From Chitinophagales bacterium (lineage in GTDB: Bacteria > Bacteroidota > Bacteroidia > Chitinophagales > Saprospiraceae), in assembly GCA_013298955.1 (NCBI GenBank), contig JAAFJT010000001.1:1-64000 (forward strand): a DNA stretch of 64,000 nt, in the 5' to 3' direction. Made by a program: the position numbers and the translations under genes. Positions within the stretch are counted from its first letter, which is position 1. Each line of letters starts with the position of its first letter. Shown here in pieces: positions 52,874 through 60,821 of the stretch. The notes below the pieces were generated by a model, which did not search any database, was not told the DNA's origin, and saw only the letters and a program-made list of their open reading frames with translations.

Positions 52874-52936
52874 ACTTAGTAGTCGGGAAATTTATTTCCC
52901 GCATATCGCGGGAAATAAATTTCCCGACTACTAAGT
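52874..52936. repeat. Element B, copy 2
   Basis: Perfect palindrome with arms ACTTAGTAGTCGGGAAATTT and AAATTTCCCGACTACTAAGT around CCCGCATATCGCGGG. It matches the copy at 14950-15002. It lies 18 bases upstream of the ferredoxin reductase-like gene. Confidence 0.92.
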
Positions 52937-52954
52937 GTCAAATTCAAAAATTAT

Positions 52955-53692
52955 ATGTGGAAATGGTATAATTCAAAAATCATTAAAATAGAATCGATTG
53001 CGCCTACAACAAAGCGTTTTTGGTTGCAAATAGAAGGCGATGAAACCTTGGATTTCAAAGCAGGTCAATTCGTCACGATGGATTTGCCAATTGCTGAAAA
53101 GCGATTGAAACGATGGCGCAGTTATTCCATCGCTTCCGCGCCGAGTCATCCTGCGTCGAATGTATTAGAATTTTGCATTGTGCGTGCGGAAGCGGGCGCA
53201 GGCACGCGTTACCTTTTTGACGAAGCGGCTGTTGATACAAACATTCGTTTCAAAGCACCTGATGGCAATTTTATTTTAACGGATGCGCGAATTGCCGAAA
53301 AAAATTTGGTTTTTATCTGTACAGGAACGGGCGTTGCGCCATTTAGGAGCATGATTCACGATATATTGCAACGCGGATTGCCGTATCAAAACCTGCATTT
53401 AATCTTCGGAACGCGCACGGAAGCAGGGATTTTGTATCAAAAAGAATTTGAAGATTTACAATCAAAGTATCCCAATTTTAAATATGAAGTCGTTTTATCG
53501 CGTCCGCAACCGACTTGGAACGGGCGGCGCGGGTACGTTCATGCCGCTTACATGGAAGCCTATCCGAATCCGACGGCGGAAACCGATTTTTGGATTTGCG
53601 GTTGGAGCAAAATGATTGATGAAGCCGTAGAACATTTGTTATTGGATTTGAAATGCGCCAAATCGCAAATCCATTATGAGTTATATGGGTGA
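52955..53692 (+). CDS. Ferredoxin-NADP reductase-like flavoprotein
   Basis: A protein of 245 residues. The FAD domain has RWRSYSIASAP (RxYS) and the NAD(P) domain has FICTGTGVAPFRSMIH, followed by HLIFGTRTEAG and FWICGWSKMIDEAVEHLL at the C-terminus, all typical of FNR-fold reductases. It should move electrons between NAD(P)H and a ferredoxin or flavodoxin. There is no fused iron-sulphur domain. It starts just past element B; no clear operon partner. Confidence 0.9.
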   Translation: MWKWYNSKIIKIESIAPTTKRFWLQIEGDETLDFKAGQFVTMDLPIAEKRLKRWRSYSIASAPSHPASNVLEFCIVRAEAGAGTRYLFDEAAVDTNIRFKAPDGNFILTDARIAEKNLVFICTGTGVAPFRSMIHDILQRGLPYQNLHLIFGTRTEAGILYQKEFEDLQSKYPNFKYEVVLSRPQPTWNGRRGYVHAAYMEAYPNPTAETDFWICGWSKMIDEAVEHLLLDLKCAKSQIHYELYG

Positions 53693-53822
53693 ACCCATTC
53701 AAAACTTAACAATTTATTAATATTGCCTTAATATACACTTAACATGAAAGTATCAATTTTGCCCCGTCATTCAGTCGAATGATTGTATCGACTTTGAAAA
53801 AGATAAATATTAAACCAATTTT

Positions 53823-55115
53823 ATGAAAAACTTTTACTTGAAACAGATTTGCTATTTAGCAATCGTTTTGTTGAGTTGCCAAACCTTATCAGCGCAAACG
53901 GAAAGTCATCAAGCGATGGTGGATAGTCTTGCCCCGAAACCTAAAATCAACACCCCTGCGCCGCCTGCCACCCCTGCTGCTCCTGCAACCGCACATGCTA
54001 AAAAATGGTATGATGCTTTTTCGATTCGCGGTTATGCGCAAGTGCGTTACAACCGCCTTTTTGAAACCAATTCTAAACTCAAATGCGACCAATGTGATAA
54101 ATCAATTGGTGAAAATGGTGGTTTTTTCATTCGCCGCGCCCGCATTATTTTTAGTGGCAATGTACATGACCGAGTTTTTTTCTACATTCAACCCGATTTG
54201 GCATCTGCGCCGAGTTCAACTACCAATAATTTTGCCCAAATCCGCGATTTATATTTTGATGTTGCCTTAGATAACAAAAAAGAGTATCGTTTTCGCATCG
54301 GACAATCCAAAGTACCATTTGGTTTTGAAAACATGCAATCCAGTCAAAATCGTTTGCCCTTAGATAGAGCCGACCCAACCAATAGTGCATTGAGTAATGA
54401 ACGCGATTTAGGCTTGACTTTTTACTACGCACCTGCCAAAATGCGGGAATTATTTGCCAAATTGGTCAATGACGGTTTGAAAGGAACGGGCGATTATGGA
54501 ATGATTGGCTTGGGCGCGTACAATGGACAAACGGCGAATAAAGCAGAAAGTAATAATCAACCCCATTTAGTGGCGCGATTGACCTATCCTTTTGAGTTGG
54601 CAAACGGGCAAATCATGGAGGCAAGTATTCAAGGCTATAAAGGAAAATATAATTTGAATGCCGATTTGCGCAATGTCGGGGTTCGATTGCCTGCAAATGC
54701 CGAGTTTATCGATGAGCGTTTTGCAACCACTTTTGTTTTGTATCCGAAACCTTTTGGTATTTTTGCAGAATTTAATTCGGGTTTGGGACCCGAATTTGAT
54801 AAAGCGACGGATTCAATTCAGGTCAAAAAATTGCAAGGTGGGTATTTGACCGCCACTTATCGGGCAGTGGTGGGCAACCAAGTCGTGATGCCGTACTTGC
54901 GTTATCAATGGTATCGGGGTGGAAAAAAACATGAAGTCGATGCCCGCAGTTATGATTTGAAAGAATGGGAATTGGGCGTAGAATGGCAAGTTTATAAAAA
55001 TTTTGAATTAACAGCCGCTTATACCATCTCAGAACGCCGTTTTGAAGACTTCAAATTGCAAGAAAACTTGCAACGCGGTAGTTTGATGCGCCTTCAAGCG
55101 CAACTGAATTTTTAA
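53823..55115 (+). CDS. Phosphate-selective porin O/P family protein
   Basis: A protein of 430 residues with a signal peptide (to about residue 24, TLSAQ). After a Pro/Ala-rich linker (NTPAPPATPAAPATAHA) the barrel starts with SIRGYAQVRYNRLFE and FFIRRARIIFSGNVHDRVFFYIQPD, and ends LMRLQAQLNF, as in the OprP/OprO family of trimeric porins. It should let anions such as phosphate or other small solutes cross the outer membrane. A Cys pair (KCDQCDK) near residue 80 is unusual for a porin and might form a loop disulphide. Single gene. Confidence 0.88.
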   Translation: MKNFYLKQICYLAIVLLSCQTLSAQTESHQAMVDSLAPKPKINTPAPPATPAAPATAHAKKWYDAFSIRGYAQVRYNRLFETNSKLKCDQCDKSIGENGGFFIRRARIIFSGNVHDRVFFYIQPDLASAPSSTTNNFAQIRDLYFDVALDNKKEYRFRIGQSKVPFGFENMQSSQNRLPLDRADPTNSALSNERDLGLTFYYAPAKMRELFAKLVNDGLKGTGDYGMIGLGAYNGQTANKAESNNQPHLVARLTYPFELANGQIMEASIQGYKGKYNLNADLRNVGVRLPANAEFIDERFATTFVLYPKPFGIFAEFNSGLGPEFDKATDSIQVKKLQGGYLTATYRAVVGNQVVMPYLRYQWYRGGKKHEVDARSYDLKEWELGVEWQVYKNFELTAAYTISERRFEDFKLQENLQRGSLMRLQAQLNF

Positions 55116-55268
55116 AATAGTGTCACTTCGTGATTTGAACATTTGGGTAAAATCAATGAGTTGGGGTTGATGTACGGATTTTTCTATGGGCATCCAAATC
55201 TGTAAAATTGGATGGAAATGCGTGCAATCCGTACATCCTACCACAACGTATTACAAAAAAATAATGAT

Positions 55269-56258
55269 TCAAATGGTTTTAAAATACAATTGCACTTGCT
55301 GCACGATTTTGTCCGTATCCAAATCGTTCATACACCGAAAATGTCCTTTGGGGCATTGGTCAAAACCAATTTTTGAACACGGACGACAGCGCAATGTGTT
55401 GATTTCAAACGAAGTATGTTCGGTTCGATATGGATACATCCCAAAAGCGGGGACGGTGCTGCCCCAAATTGCCACAATTTTTCGTTGAAATGCTGCCGCA
55501 ATGTGCATCAAACCCGTATCGTGACTTACCACCACCGCCGATTGCCGCACCACAGATGCCGATTGATGTAGGTTCAATTGCCCACACGTATTATAACAGC
55601 GTGTTGAATCGACCCTTTTTGAAATGCGCTCCCCTTTTTCGGCTTCCTCTTTCCCACCTAATAAAACGACAGGCATGCCTAAAGCCGTGATTTTTTGACA
55701 GATTTCAATGATTTTCGCTTCAGGCAACCGTTTGGTAGCATGTGCCGCACCTGTTACAAAAGAAACATATTGTTGTTTTTTTAATTGAAACTGTTGCATT
55801 ACGTCGATTTCATCACTTGACGGAATAAAATAATCTAAACCGCGCTCATCAGGCAAAATCCCAAACGGTGCAACCGCCGATAAATAGCGTTCCACAATAT
55901 GCGTATGCGGCAATCGATTGATTTTGAGCTGCACAAGCAACCATTTTTCAATATTTAATTTATCAAACGCAACCGATGTGACGCTCAAAGCGCGGCGCGT
56001 TTGCCACGACCGAATATTTTTATGCAAATCAATGACTAAATCATATTGTTCTTTTTTCAATGCTTCAAGAATTTCTTCAACGCCTTTTTGAATCAAAAAC
56101 ACTTTATCAATGAATGGATTATGTATAACAATATTTTCAAAGGACTTTTTGGTGAGGTAATGAACGGTGGCATTTAATTGCAATTTCAAACAACGCGCCA
56201 CAGGCGATGTCAATACAATATCGCCAATCGACGAGAAACGGATGATTAAAACTTTCAT
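55269..56258 (-). CDS. Glycosyltransferase family 9 (heptosyltransferase-like)
   Basis: A protein of 329 residues from ATG 56258. N-terminal KVLIIRFSSIGDIVLTSPVARCLK is the GT9 start; LGGKEEAEKGERI, VSHDTGLMHIAAAF and KIVAIWGSTVPAFGMYPY in the C-terminal half are the donor-site motifs. Such enzymes add heptose or another sugar to the lipopolysaccharide core at the cytoplasmic face. The C-terminal Cys pair CRPCSKIGFDQCPKGHFRCM is typical of many GT9 proteins. Single gene, convergent with the porin gene. Confidence 0.93.
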   Translation of the reverse strand: MKVLIIRFSSIGDIVLTSPVARCLKLQLNATVHYLTKKSFENIVIHNPFIDKVFLIQKGVEEILEALKKEQYDLVIDLHKNIRSWQTRRALSVTSVAFDKLNIEKWLLVQLKINRLPHTHIVERYLSAVAPFGILPDERGLDYFIPSSDEIDVMQQFQLKKQQYVSFVTGAAHATKRLPEAKIIEICQKITALGMPVVLLGGKEEAEKGERISKRVDSTRCYNTCGQLNLHQSASVVRQSAVVVSHDTGLMHIAAAFQRKIVAIWGSTVPAFGMYPYRTEHTSFEINTLRCRPCSKIGFDQCPKGHFRCMNDLDTDKIVQQVQLYFKTI

Positions 56259-56407
56259 AATTTCAATTGTCAAAAAACAATGACAATGGTTAAGGTTTCC
56301 TTAAAATGATTTTTCGACGCAACGCACCTTTTACACGGCGCGTCTTGGAGACAAATTAAAGCATAATAGTTCACATTAGTTCATCAAACAAATTAAATTC
56401 TGATTTC

Positions 56408-57061
56408 ATGAAAAATTTTGTAAAATTTTCAGCAGTTGCTGCGGCACTTTTTTTATTTTCTTGCACGGCGCAAGAAGACGTAACGGTGGAAACGCCTGAC
56501 AGCAACACGATGATTACGACCGAGTTTTTGTTGGGTCCGTCACCGACTCCGACAGGCACGACAGCGCGTCGCGACAGTGGGCGGGTTTGCGGCGGTGGTC
56601 ACGGTCGCGGTACGAATGGACATCATGTGGGTCATGCTTCGGGTGCGCAAGCCGATTCGATTCCCTTTGCGCAGTTGCCTCAAGCGGCGCAAACTTATAT
56701 TACGACAAATGCAGGTACGTTGACGATTGGAAAAATCATGAAAATCACTTTACCAGATAGTACGATTCGGTATGCGGTGCGATTTACGAATGGTACGCAT
56801 TATCATTTTGATGCAAATGGCGTTTTCATGACAACGCCAAACCATGCACACGCATTTGCCAATATTGCTTTTGATAGTTTGCCTGCTGCTGCAAAGACCT
56901 ATTTATTGGCAAATACCGATACTGCCTTGATTAATCATATTATAAAAATCACGAATGCAAATGGTTCGGTTTTATATGGGGTGCGTTTGAATAATAACAC
57001 GCAATACTTTTTTGATGTGAATGGGGCGATTGTTCCAGCACCGCGCAGAAGACGCAGATAA
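56408..57061 (+). CDS. Lipoprotein with two PepSY/BLIP-like repeats and a His-rich linker
   Basis: A protein of 217 residues. The signal peptide ends in a lipobox LFSC (Cys near residue 19), so it should be a membrane-anchored lipoprotein. A Gly/His-rich linker (residues 62-80: GGGHGRGTNGHHVGHASG) could bind metal. Two repeats follow: IPFAQLPQAAQTYITTNAGT... to about residue 141 and IAFDSLPAAAKTYLLANTDT... to about 209, each ending in a similar FD(A/V)NG strand, as in the PepSY-like (BLIP-like) domains common in Bacteroidota. It ends in five arginines. Function unknown. Confidence 0.75.
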   Translation: MKNFVKFSAVAAALFLFSCTAQEDVTVETPDSNTMITTEFLLGPSPTPTGTTARRDSGRVCGGGHGRGTNGHHVGHASGAQADSIPFAQLPQAAQTYITTNAGTLTIGKIMKITLPDSTIRYAVRFTNGTHYHFDANGVFMTTPNHAHAFANIAFDSLPAAAKTYLLANTDTALINHIIKITNANGSVLYGVRLNNNTQYFFDVNGAIVPAPRRRRR

Positions 57062-57368
57062 TTGATTTTCAATATTTTAGGCTTGAAAAGTTTTGCCAAA
57101 AAGGAATAAAGTGTTTGAGTTAAATTTTTTCATACAATTTTAAGGTTTAGTTTGAAGGAGAGGTTGTGTAGGCAACCTCTTTTTTTTGTTTTGAACCAAG
57201 CATAAATGGATAGGTATTAAATTGTGTTGCGATAATCGGGTCAAACAAATGCCTAATTTTTAGGCGACTGACTCACTTTGGCATCGGATATGTTTTTTCG
57301 CCTAAAAACAAACCGATTGCGCTCAAAAGGTTTTTTTTAGGCGAAAAAATATATCCAATGTTTTCAGT
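57062..57368. repeat. Intergenic region with long inverted repeat after tatC
   Basis: 307 bases between convergent genes. Near the tatC end is an inverted repeat with arms GGATATGTTTTTTCGCCTAA (57286-57313) and TTAGGCGAAAAAATATATCC (57329-57356), preceded by a small hairpin GCCTAATTTTTAGGC (57251-57265). It probably terminates tatC. An AGAGGTTG..CAACCTCTTTTTTTT hairpin (57160-57187) probably ends the lipoprotein gene transcript. Confidence 0.7.
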
Positions 57369-58220
57369 TTATACACGCGGCTCTAATTCCATTCTTTTTT
57401 TTACAACACGCCCCGAAACCACAATACTGATTTCATACAAACCATAAAGCGGCACTGCCACCATCATTTGGGAGAAAATATCGGGCGAAGGGGTGATAAT
57501 TCCAGCCACAATCAAGATAATGACCACCGTATGCCGCCGATAAGCGCGCAAAAATTCGGGGGTAACAATCCCAATTTTGGATAAAAAGTAGATGACCACT
57601 GGCAATTCAAAGATAATGCCCAATGGTAAAGTCAACATTGTGATAAAATCAATATACGAACCTAAGGAATTCATCGCTTGATTATCAGGCAAATCATACG
57701 TCGCCAAAAACGAAACCGCAAACGGCGAAACCACATAATAGCCAAAAAGGACACCTGTTAAAAACAAAAAACTGCAAATTGCCACAAAACCGCGTGCTGC
57801 TTTCACTTCTTTATGGAACAAACCGGGTTTGATGAATCGCCAAAATTCCCAAAAAATATAAGGAAAAGATAAGATAAATCCCACCACAATTGAAACTTGC
57901 ATGTGTACAAAAAACGCTTCACTGAGCGCAATCGTCACGGTTCGCCACTCTTTCGGCGTATAGCAGAGGCTTGGCATGTGTAGCCATTCCGCCAAACGAC
58001 ACATTACTTTGAATGTGATGAAATTACTTTGTTTGGGTCCGTAAATGATTTGATTAAAAACAAAATCTTTATTGGCAAAAACGATGAGCGTCAACACGAC
58101 AAAGACCACGAGCGAGCGAATCAAGTGCCAACGCAACACTTCGATATGATCCCAAAAACTCATTTCATCTGTTTTTTTAACTTCGTATTGTTCGTCTAAA
58201 TCAATTTGGTCAAGCGGCAT
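57369..58220 (-). CDS. tatC: Twin-arginine translocase subunit TatC
   Basis: A protein of 283 residues with six membrane helices. MSFWDHIEVLRWHLIRSLVVF at the start is the conserved cytoplasmic region that binds twin-arginine signals. Family features such as FWEFWRFIKPGLFHKEVKA and FELPVVIYFLSKIGIVTPEFLRAYRRH follow. TatC with TatA exports folded proteins across the inner membrane. No tatA gene is beside it, as often in Bacteroidota. Promoter TATCTTTG at 58245-58252. Confidence 0.96.
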   Translation of the reverse strand: MPLDQIDLDEQYEVKKTDEMSFWDHIEVLRWHLIRSLVVFVVLTLIVFANKDFVFNQIIYGPKQSNFITFKVMCRLAEWLHMPSLCYTPKEWRTVTIALSEAFFVHMQVSIVVGFILSFPYIFWEFWRFIKPGLFHKEVKAARGFVAICSFLFLTGVLFGYYVVSPFAVSFLATYDLPDNQAMNSLGSYIDFITMLTLPLGIIFELPVVIYFLSKIGIVTPEFLRAYRRHTVVIILIVAGIITPSPDIFSQMMVAVPLYGLYEISIVVSGRVVKKRMELEPRV

Positions 58221-58244
58221 GGTACATTTTTTTTGTTAATGCCG

Positions 58245-58252
58245 CAAAGATA
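58245..58252 (-). promoter_or_regulatory. Bacteroidota -7 element before tatC
   Basis: Minus-strand TATCTTTG lies 24 bases upstream of the tatC start and just beyond the stop of the histidine kinase gene. Confidence 0.5.
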
Positions 58253-58261
58253 AATAAAATT

Positions 58262-59911
58262 TTATACTGTAAATTGAAAAGTTGCGCCTTCATTAGGCAC
58301 GCCTTCTGCCCAAATCGTGCCGCCTTGTTTCTCAATGATGCGTTTACAAATCGCCAAACCCATGCCTGTACCCTTTTTATCGGTGTCCAATCGTTGAAAA
58401 ATGCCGAAAATGCGTTCTTTTTGGGTGTCATCAAAGCCTTTGCCATTGTCGCGGACGGAGCAAAGCCAATCTTTTTCTTTGGGACGATAGTTGAAATCGA
58501 CGCGTATTCGCGGTGCGCGATTCGGATGCCGATAATGGATACTGTTGCCAATCAAATTTTGGAAAACTTGTGAAATCACCAATCGATTTGCCGTCAAAGT
58601 AGGCAAATCGCCTACGATAATTTCTGCTTGCGCCTGCCCAATTGAATAGGTTAAATTTTGCAATACTTCAACGATAACAGCTTGTGTATCAACTTTTTCG
58701 GTGGGAAAACGCTGCGAACTCCACCGTGAATATTCCAACATATCTTTAATTAATTTGCTCATGCGTTTCGCACCGTCAATTACAAAATTGAAATCTCGGT
58801 CCATGTCAGGGTTATTCATTTTGGCGAGATAACGGCGTTGAATGAGTTGCGAAAAGCTCGTAATCATCCGCAAAGGCTCTTGCAAATCGTGCGAAATCAC
58901 ATAACTAAATTCTTCTAACGCTTGATTTTGTTGCAAAAGAAGTGTAGAACGTTGATTCAGTAGAAATTCCGCTTGTTTTTTTTCCGTAATATCATCAAAA
59001 ACAGCAATCGCAAATCGGTTGGATTCTGGAATATTCGAGGTTTCAAAATTGGTTGCAGAAATCGAAACCCGCATCCAGAGCGTATTCCCCTCCTTATTTT
59101 GGAGGCGCATTTCCGTTTTATACGTTCCGTTAGGCGTTTCAAACAGCGTGTTATATAACGTCTGATTATCAATCCTATCTTCTGCGTGAATAATCGGGTC
59201 TAAACCGTGCGTCACAATTTCACTTTCTGAATAACCTAAAATGGTTTGAAAATGATGATTGATTTTAAAAACTTTAATATCTGCACCCACCAAAGCAATG
59301 CTTACAGGCGTATGATGAAATAAATTCCGAAACCAAGCTTGATTTTGAGAAACTTCCTGCACCGCAGCAATTTTGCTCCCAAAAACATACACGCCCAGAA
59401 AGGCAACTATCATGCTCATACTGCAAACATACATTTTTCCAACTTCGGGATAGGGACAAAGGCAAACCCAAAAAATTAGAAAAAAATTAGAAATCAAATA
59501 GTAAATTCCTAAATAGTGTTTTTGTTTGAAAGCACCACCCATACAAAAAATAGCGGCAACAGCACTTGTTGTACTTTGGATTGGAAAGTCTTTTGTAAAA
59601 AGAACATATTCTATCATTAAAACATATGAAATGGTAAATATATAACTGATTTCATTCAAGTATTTATGCATTTTTTGTGTTTTATAAGAAATGATAAATA
59701 TACTTAAATGAATGATAAGTAATATATTGCGAATTAAATCATGGTCTAAAATCGCTCCATCTAATATCAAATTTAAAAAGGGAATCACGATCATAATGAT
59801 AGAACCAATTAAAATTCCAGACCGAAATTCAATTAAATCTCTGCCTTTTTCGTTGGTTATGGCAGGATAACGCAGATAATAAAGTAGTTTTGCTTGTATT
59901 TTGGAAAACAT
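58262..59911 (-). CDS. Membrane PAS-domain sensor histidine kinase
   Basis: A protein of 549 residues. About six membrane helices occupy the first 190 residues (for example ILIGSIIMIVIPFLNLIL, ISYIFTISYVLMIEYVLF). A PAS domain follows (about 200-315, with FHHTPVSIALVGADIKVFKIN and a PAC end DITEKKQAE). Then comes the kinase core: H-box SYVISHDLQEPLRMITSF, N-box FQNLIGNSIHYR, G1 DNGKGF and G2 GTGMGLAICKRI. The H-box with SHDLQEPLR is typical of phytochrome-like kinases. No response regulator next to it. tatC follows on the same strand but seems to have its own promoter. Confidence 0.9.
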   Translation of the reverse strand: MFSKIQAKLLYYLRYPAITNEKGRDLIEFRSGILIGSIIMIVIPFLNLILDGAILDHDLIRNILLIIHLSIFIISYKTQKMHKYLNEISYIFTISYVLMIEYVLFTKDFPIQSTTSAVAAIFCMGGAFKQKHYLGIYYLISNFFLIFWVCLCPYPEVGKMYVCSMSMIVAFLGVYVFGSKIAAVQEVSQNQAWFRNLFHHTPVSIALVGADIKVFKINHHFQTILGYSESEIVTHGLDPIIHAEDRIDNQTLYNTLFETPNGTYKTEMRLQNKEGNTLWMRVSISATNFETSNIPESNRFAIAVFDDITEKKQAEFLLNQRSTLLLQQNQALEEFSYVISHDLQEPLRMITSFSQLIQRRYLAKMNNPDMDRDFNFVIDGAKRMSKLIKDMLEYSRWSSQRFPTEKVDTQAVIVEVLQNLTYSIGQAQAEIIVGDLPTLTANRLVISQVFQNLIGNSIHYRHPNRAPRIRVDFNYRPKEKDWLCSVRDNGKGFDDTQKERIFGIFQRLDTDKKGTGMGLAICKRIIEKQGGTIWAEGVPNEGATFQFTV

Positions 59912-60037
59912 GTATAAGGCGATTATTTTTGCATGAATGATTGGTTTTGAACGTTATGTGAACCTTGCTCCGAAAAAAATGCCAAAAAAAAGTTGCTTTA
60001 AGCATATAAAATAGTATGTTTTGTAAGTCTTTGATAA

Positions 60038-60045
60038 TAAATTTG
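60038..60045 (+). promoter_or_regulatory. Bacteroidota -7 element
   Basis: TAAATTTG matches TAnnTTTG and lies 62 bases before the csaA start at 60108. Confidence 0.4.
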
Positions 60046-60107
60046 TATTGAATATGATTCAATCAAAATATATAAAATTATTTTTTAAATTATTTTACTT
60101 GTCATTT

Positions 60108-60446
60108 ATGAAACCATTTATTACATGGGCGGATTTTGAAAAAGTTGAAATCGCTGTCGGTACGATTACGCATGCGCAACCTTTCGCTAAAGCGAAAAAA
60201 CCTGCGTATCAATTGACCATTGATTTTGGCGCACAAGGCATTAAACGTTCTTCTGCGCAAATCACAAAATTATATTCCGTTGAGGATTTGATTGGGAAAC
60301 AAATTGTTGCTGTTATTAATTTTCCACCCAAACAAATTGCTAATTTTTTTAGTGAATGTTTGGTACTCGGTTCGGTCGGCGCGGAAGGCGAAATAACGCT
60401 TTTGCAACCTGACCGCCTTGTGACCAATGGTTTGCCTATTGCCTAA
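60108..60446 (+). CDS. csaA: CsaA-type tRNA-binding protein
   Basis: A protein of 112 residues from ATG 60108, the usual CsaA length. The OB-fold tRNA-binding domain is seen in VEIAVGTITHAQPFAKAKKPAYQLTIDFG, SSAQITKLYSVEDLIGKQIVAVINFPPKQIANFFSECLVLG and LLQPDRLVTNG. CsaA dimers bind tRNA-like RNA and have been described as export-related chaperones in Bacillus. The frame upstream of 60108 is AT-rich and not coding. Confidence 0.94.
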   Translation: MKPFITWADFEKVEIAVGTITHAQPFAKAKKPAYQLTIDFGAQGIKRSSAQITKLYSVEDLIGKQIVAVINFPPKQIANFFSECLVLGSVGAEGEITLLQPDRLVTNGLPIA

Positions 60447-60520
60447 TTTGAGTGATTCAAAAAAACAGCTATCATGCACTCCCTTTTGTATCCGATTGCT
60501 TTACAGAACACGGTTTGGCA

Positions 60521-60646
60521 GCTCCCAGCGTTCAAATTTACGCCACTTTGCCGAACAATCGGTATGGTTTTTTCAGTGGAACGTCGATGGCAACCCCATA
60601 TGTTGCAGGATTGGTGGGCGTATTGAAAGCCTTTCAACCGCTTTGA
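60521..60646 (+). pseudogene. Remnant of a subtilase (S8) peptidase, cut by element F
   Basis: The frame has APSVQIYATLPNN and FSGTSMATPYVAGLVGVLKA, the catalytic-Ser region GTSMATPxVAG of subtilisin-like proteases. The Asp and His parts are missing upstream and the frame ends at the edge of element F; beyond the element (60793 onwards) a few codons such as KLLEKSAA might continue the gene. It is a scrap of a larger protease gene, probably disrupted by the element and by deletion. Confidence 0.7.
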
Positions 60647-60793
60647 AAATTTTTGAAATAGGCTCCTGATGATTTGAAGGATTGCAAGGATGTTTGGAGT
60701 GATTCTTTACATTTTTCAACTAAAAATATCCTTCCAATCCTTCCAATCATCAGCATCCTATTTCAAAAATTTTCCAAAGCGGAAACTGCTGGA
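60636..60793. repeat. Element F, copy 2
   Basis: Inverted repeat of about 155 bases: left end CCGCTTTGAAAATTTTTGAA..ATAGGCTCCTGATGATTTGA, right end ATCATCAGCATCCTATTTCA..AAAATTTTCCAAAGCGG. The arms are about 55 bases. It matches copy 1 (10864-11003) in both arms and interrupts a subtilase remnant. Confidence 0.85.
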
Positions 60794-60821
60794 AAAAAGT
60801 GCGGCAATTGGTTGAACAAAT

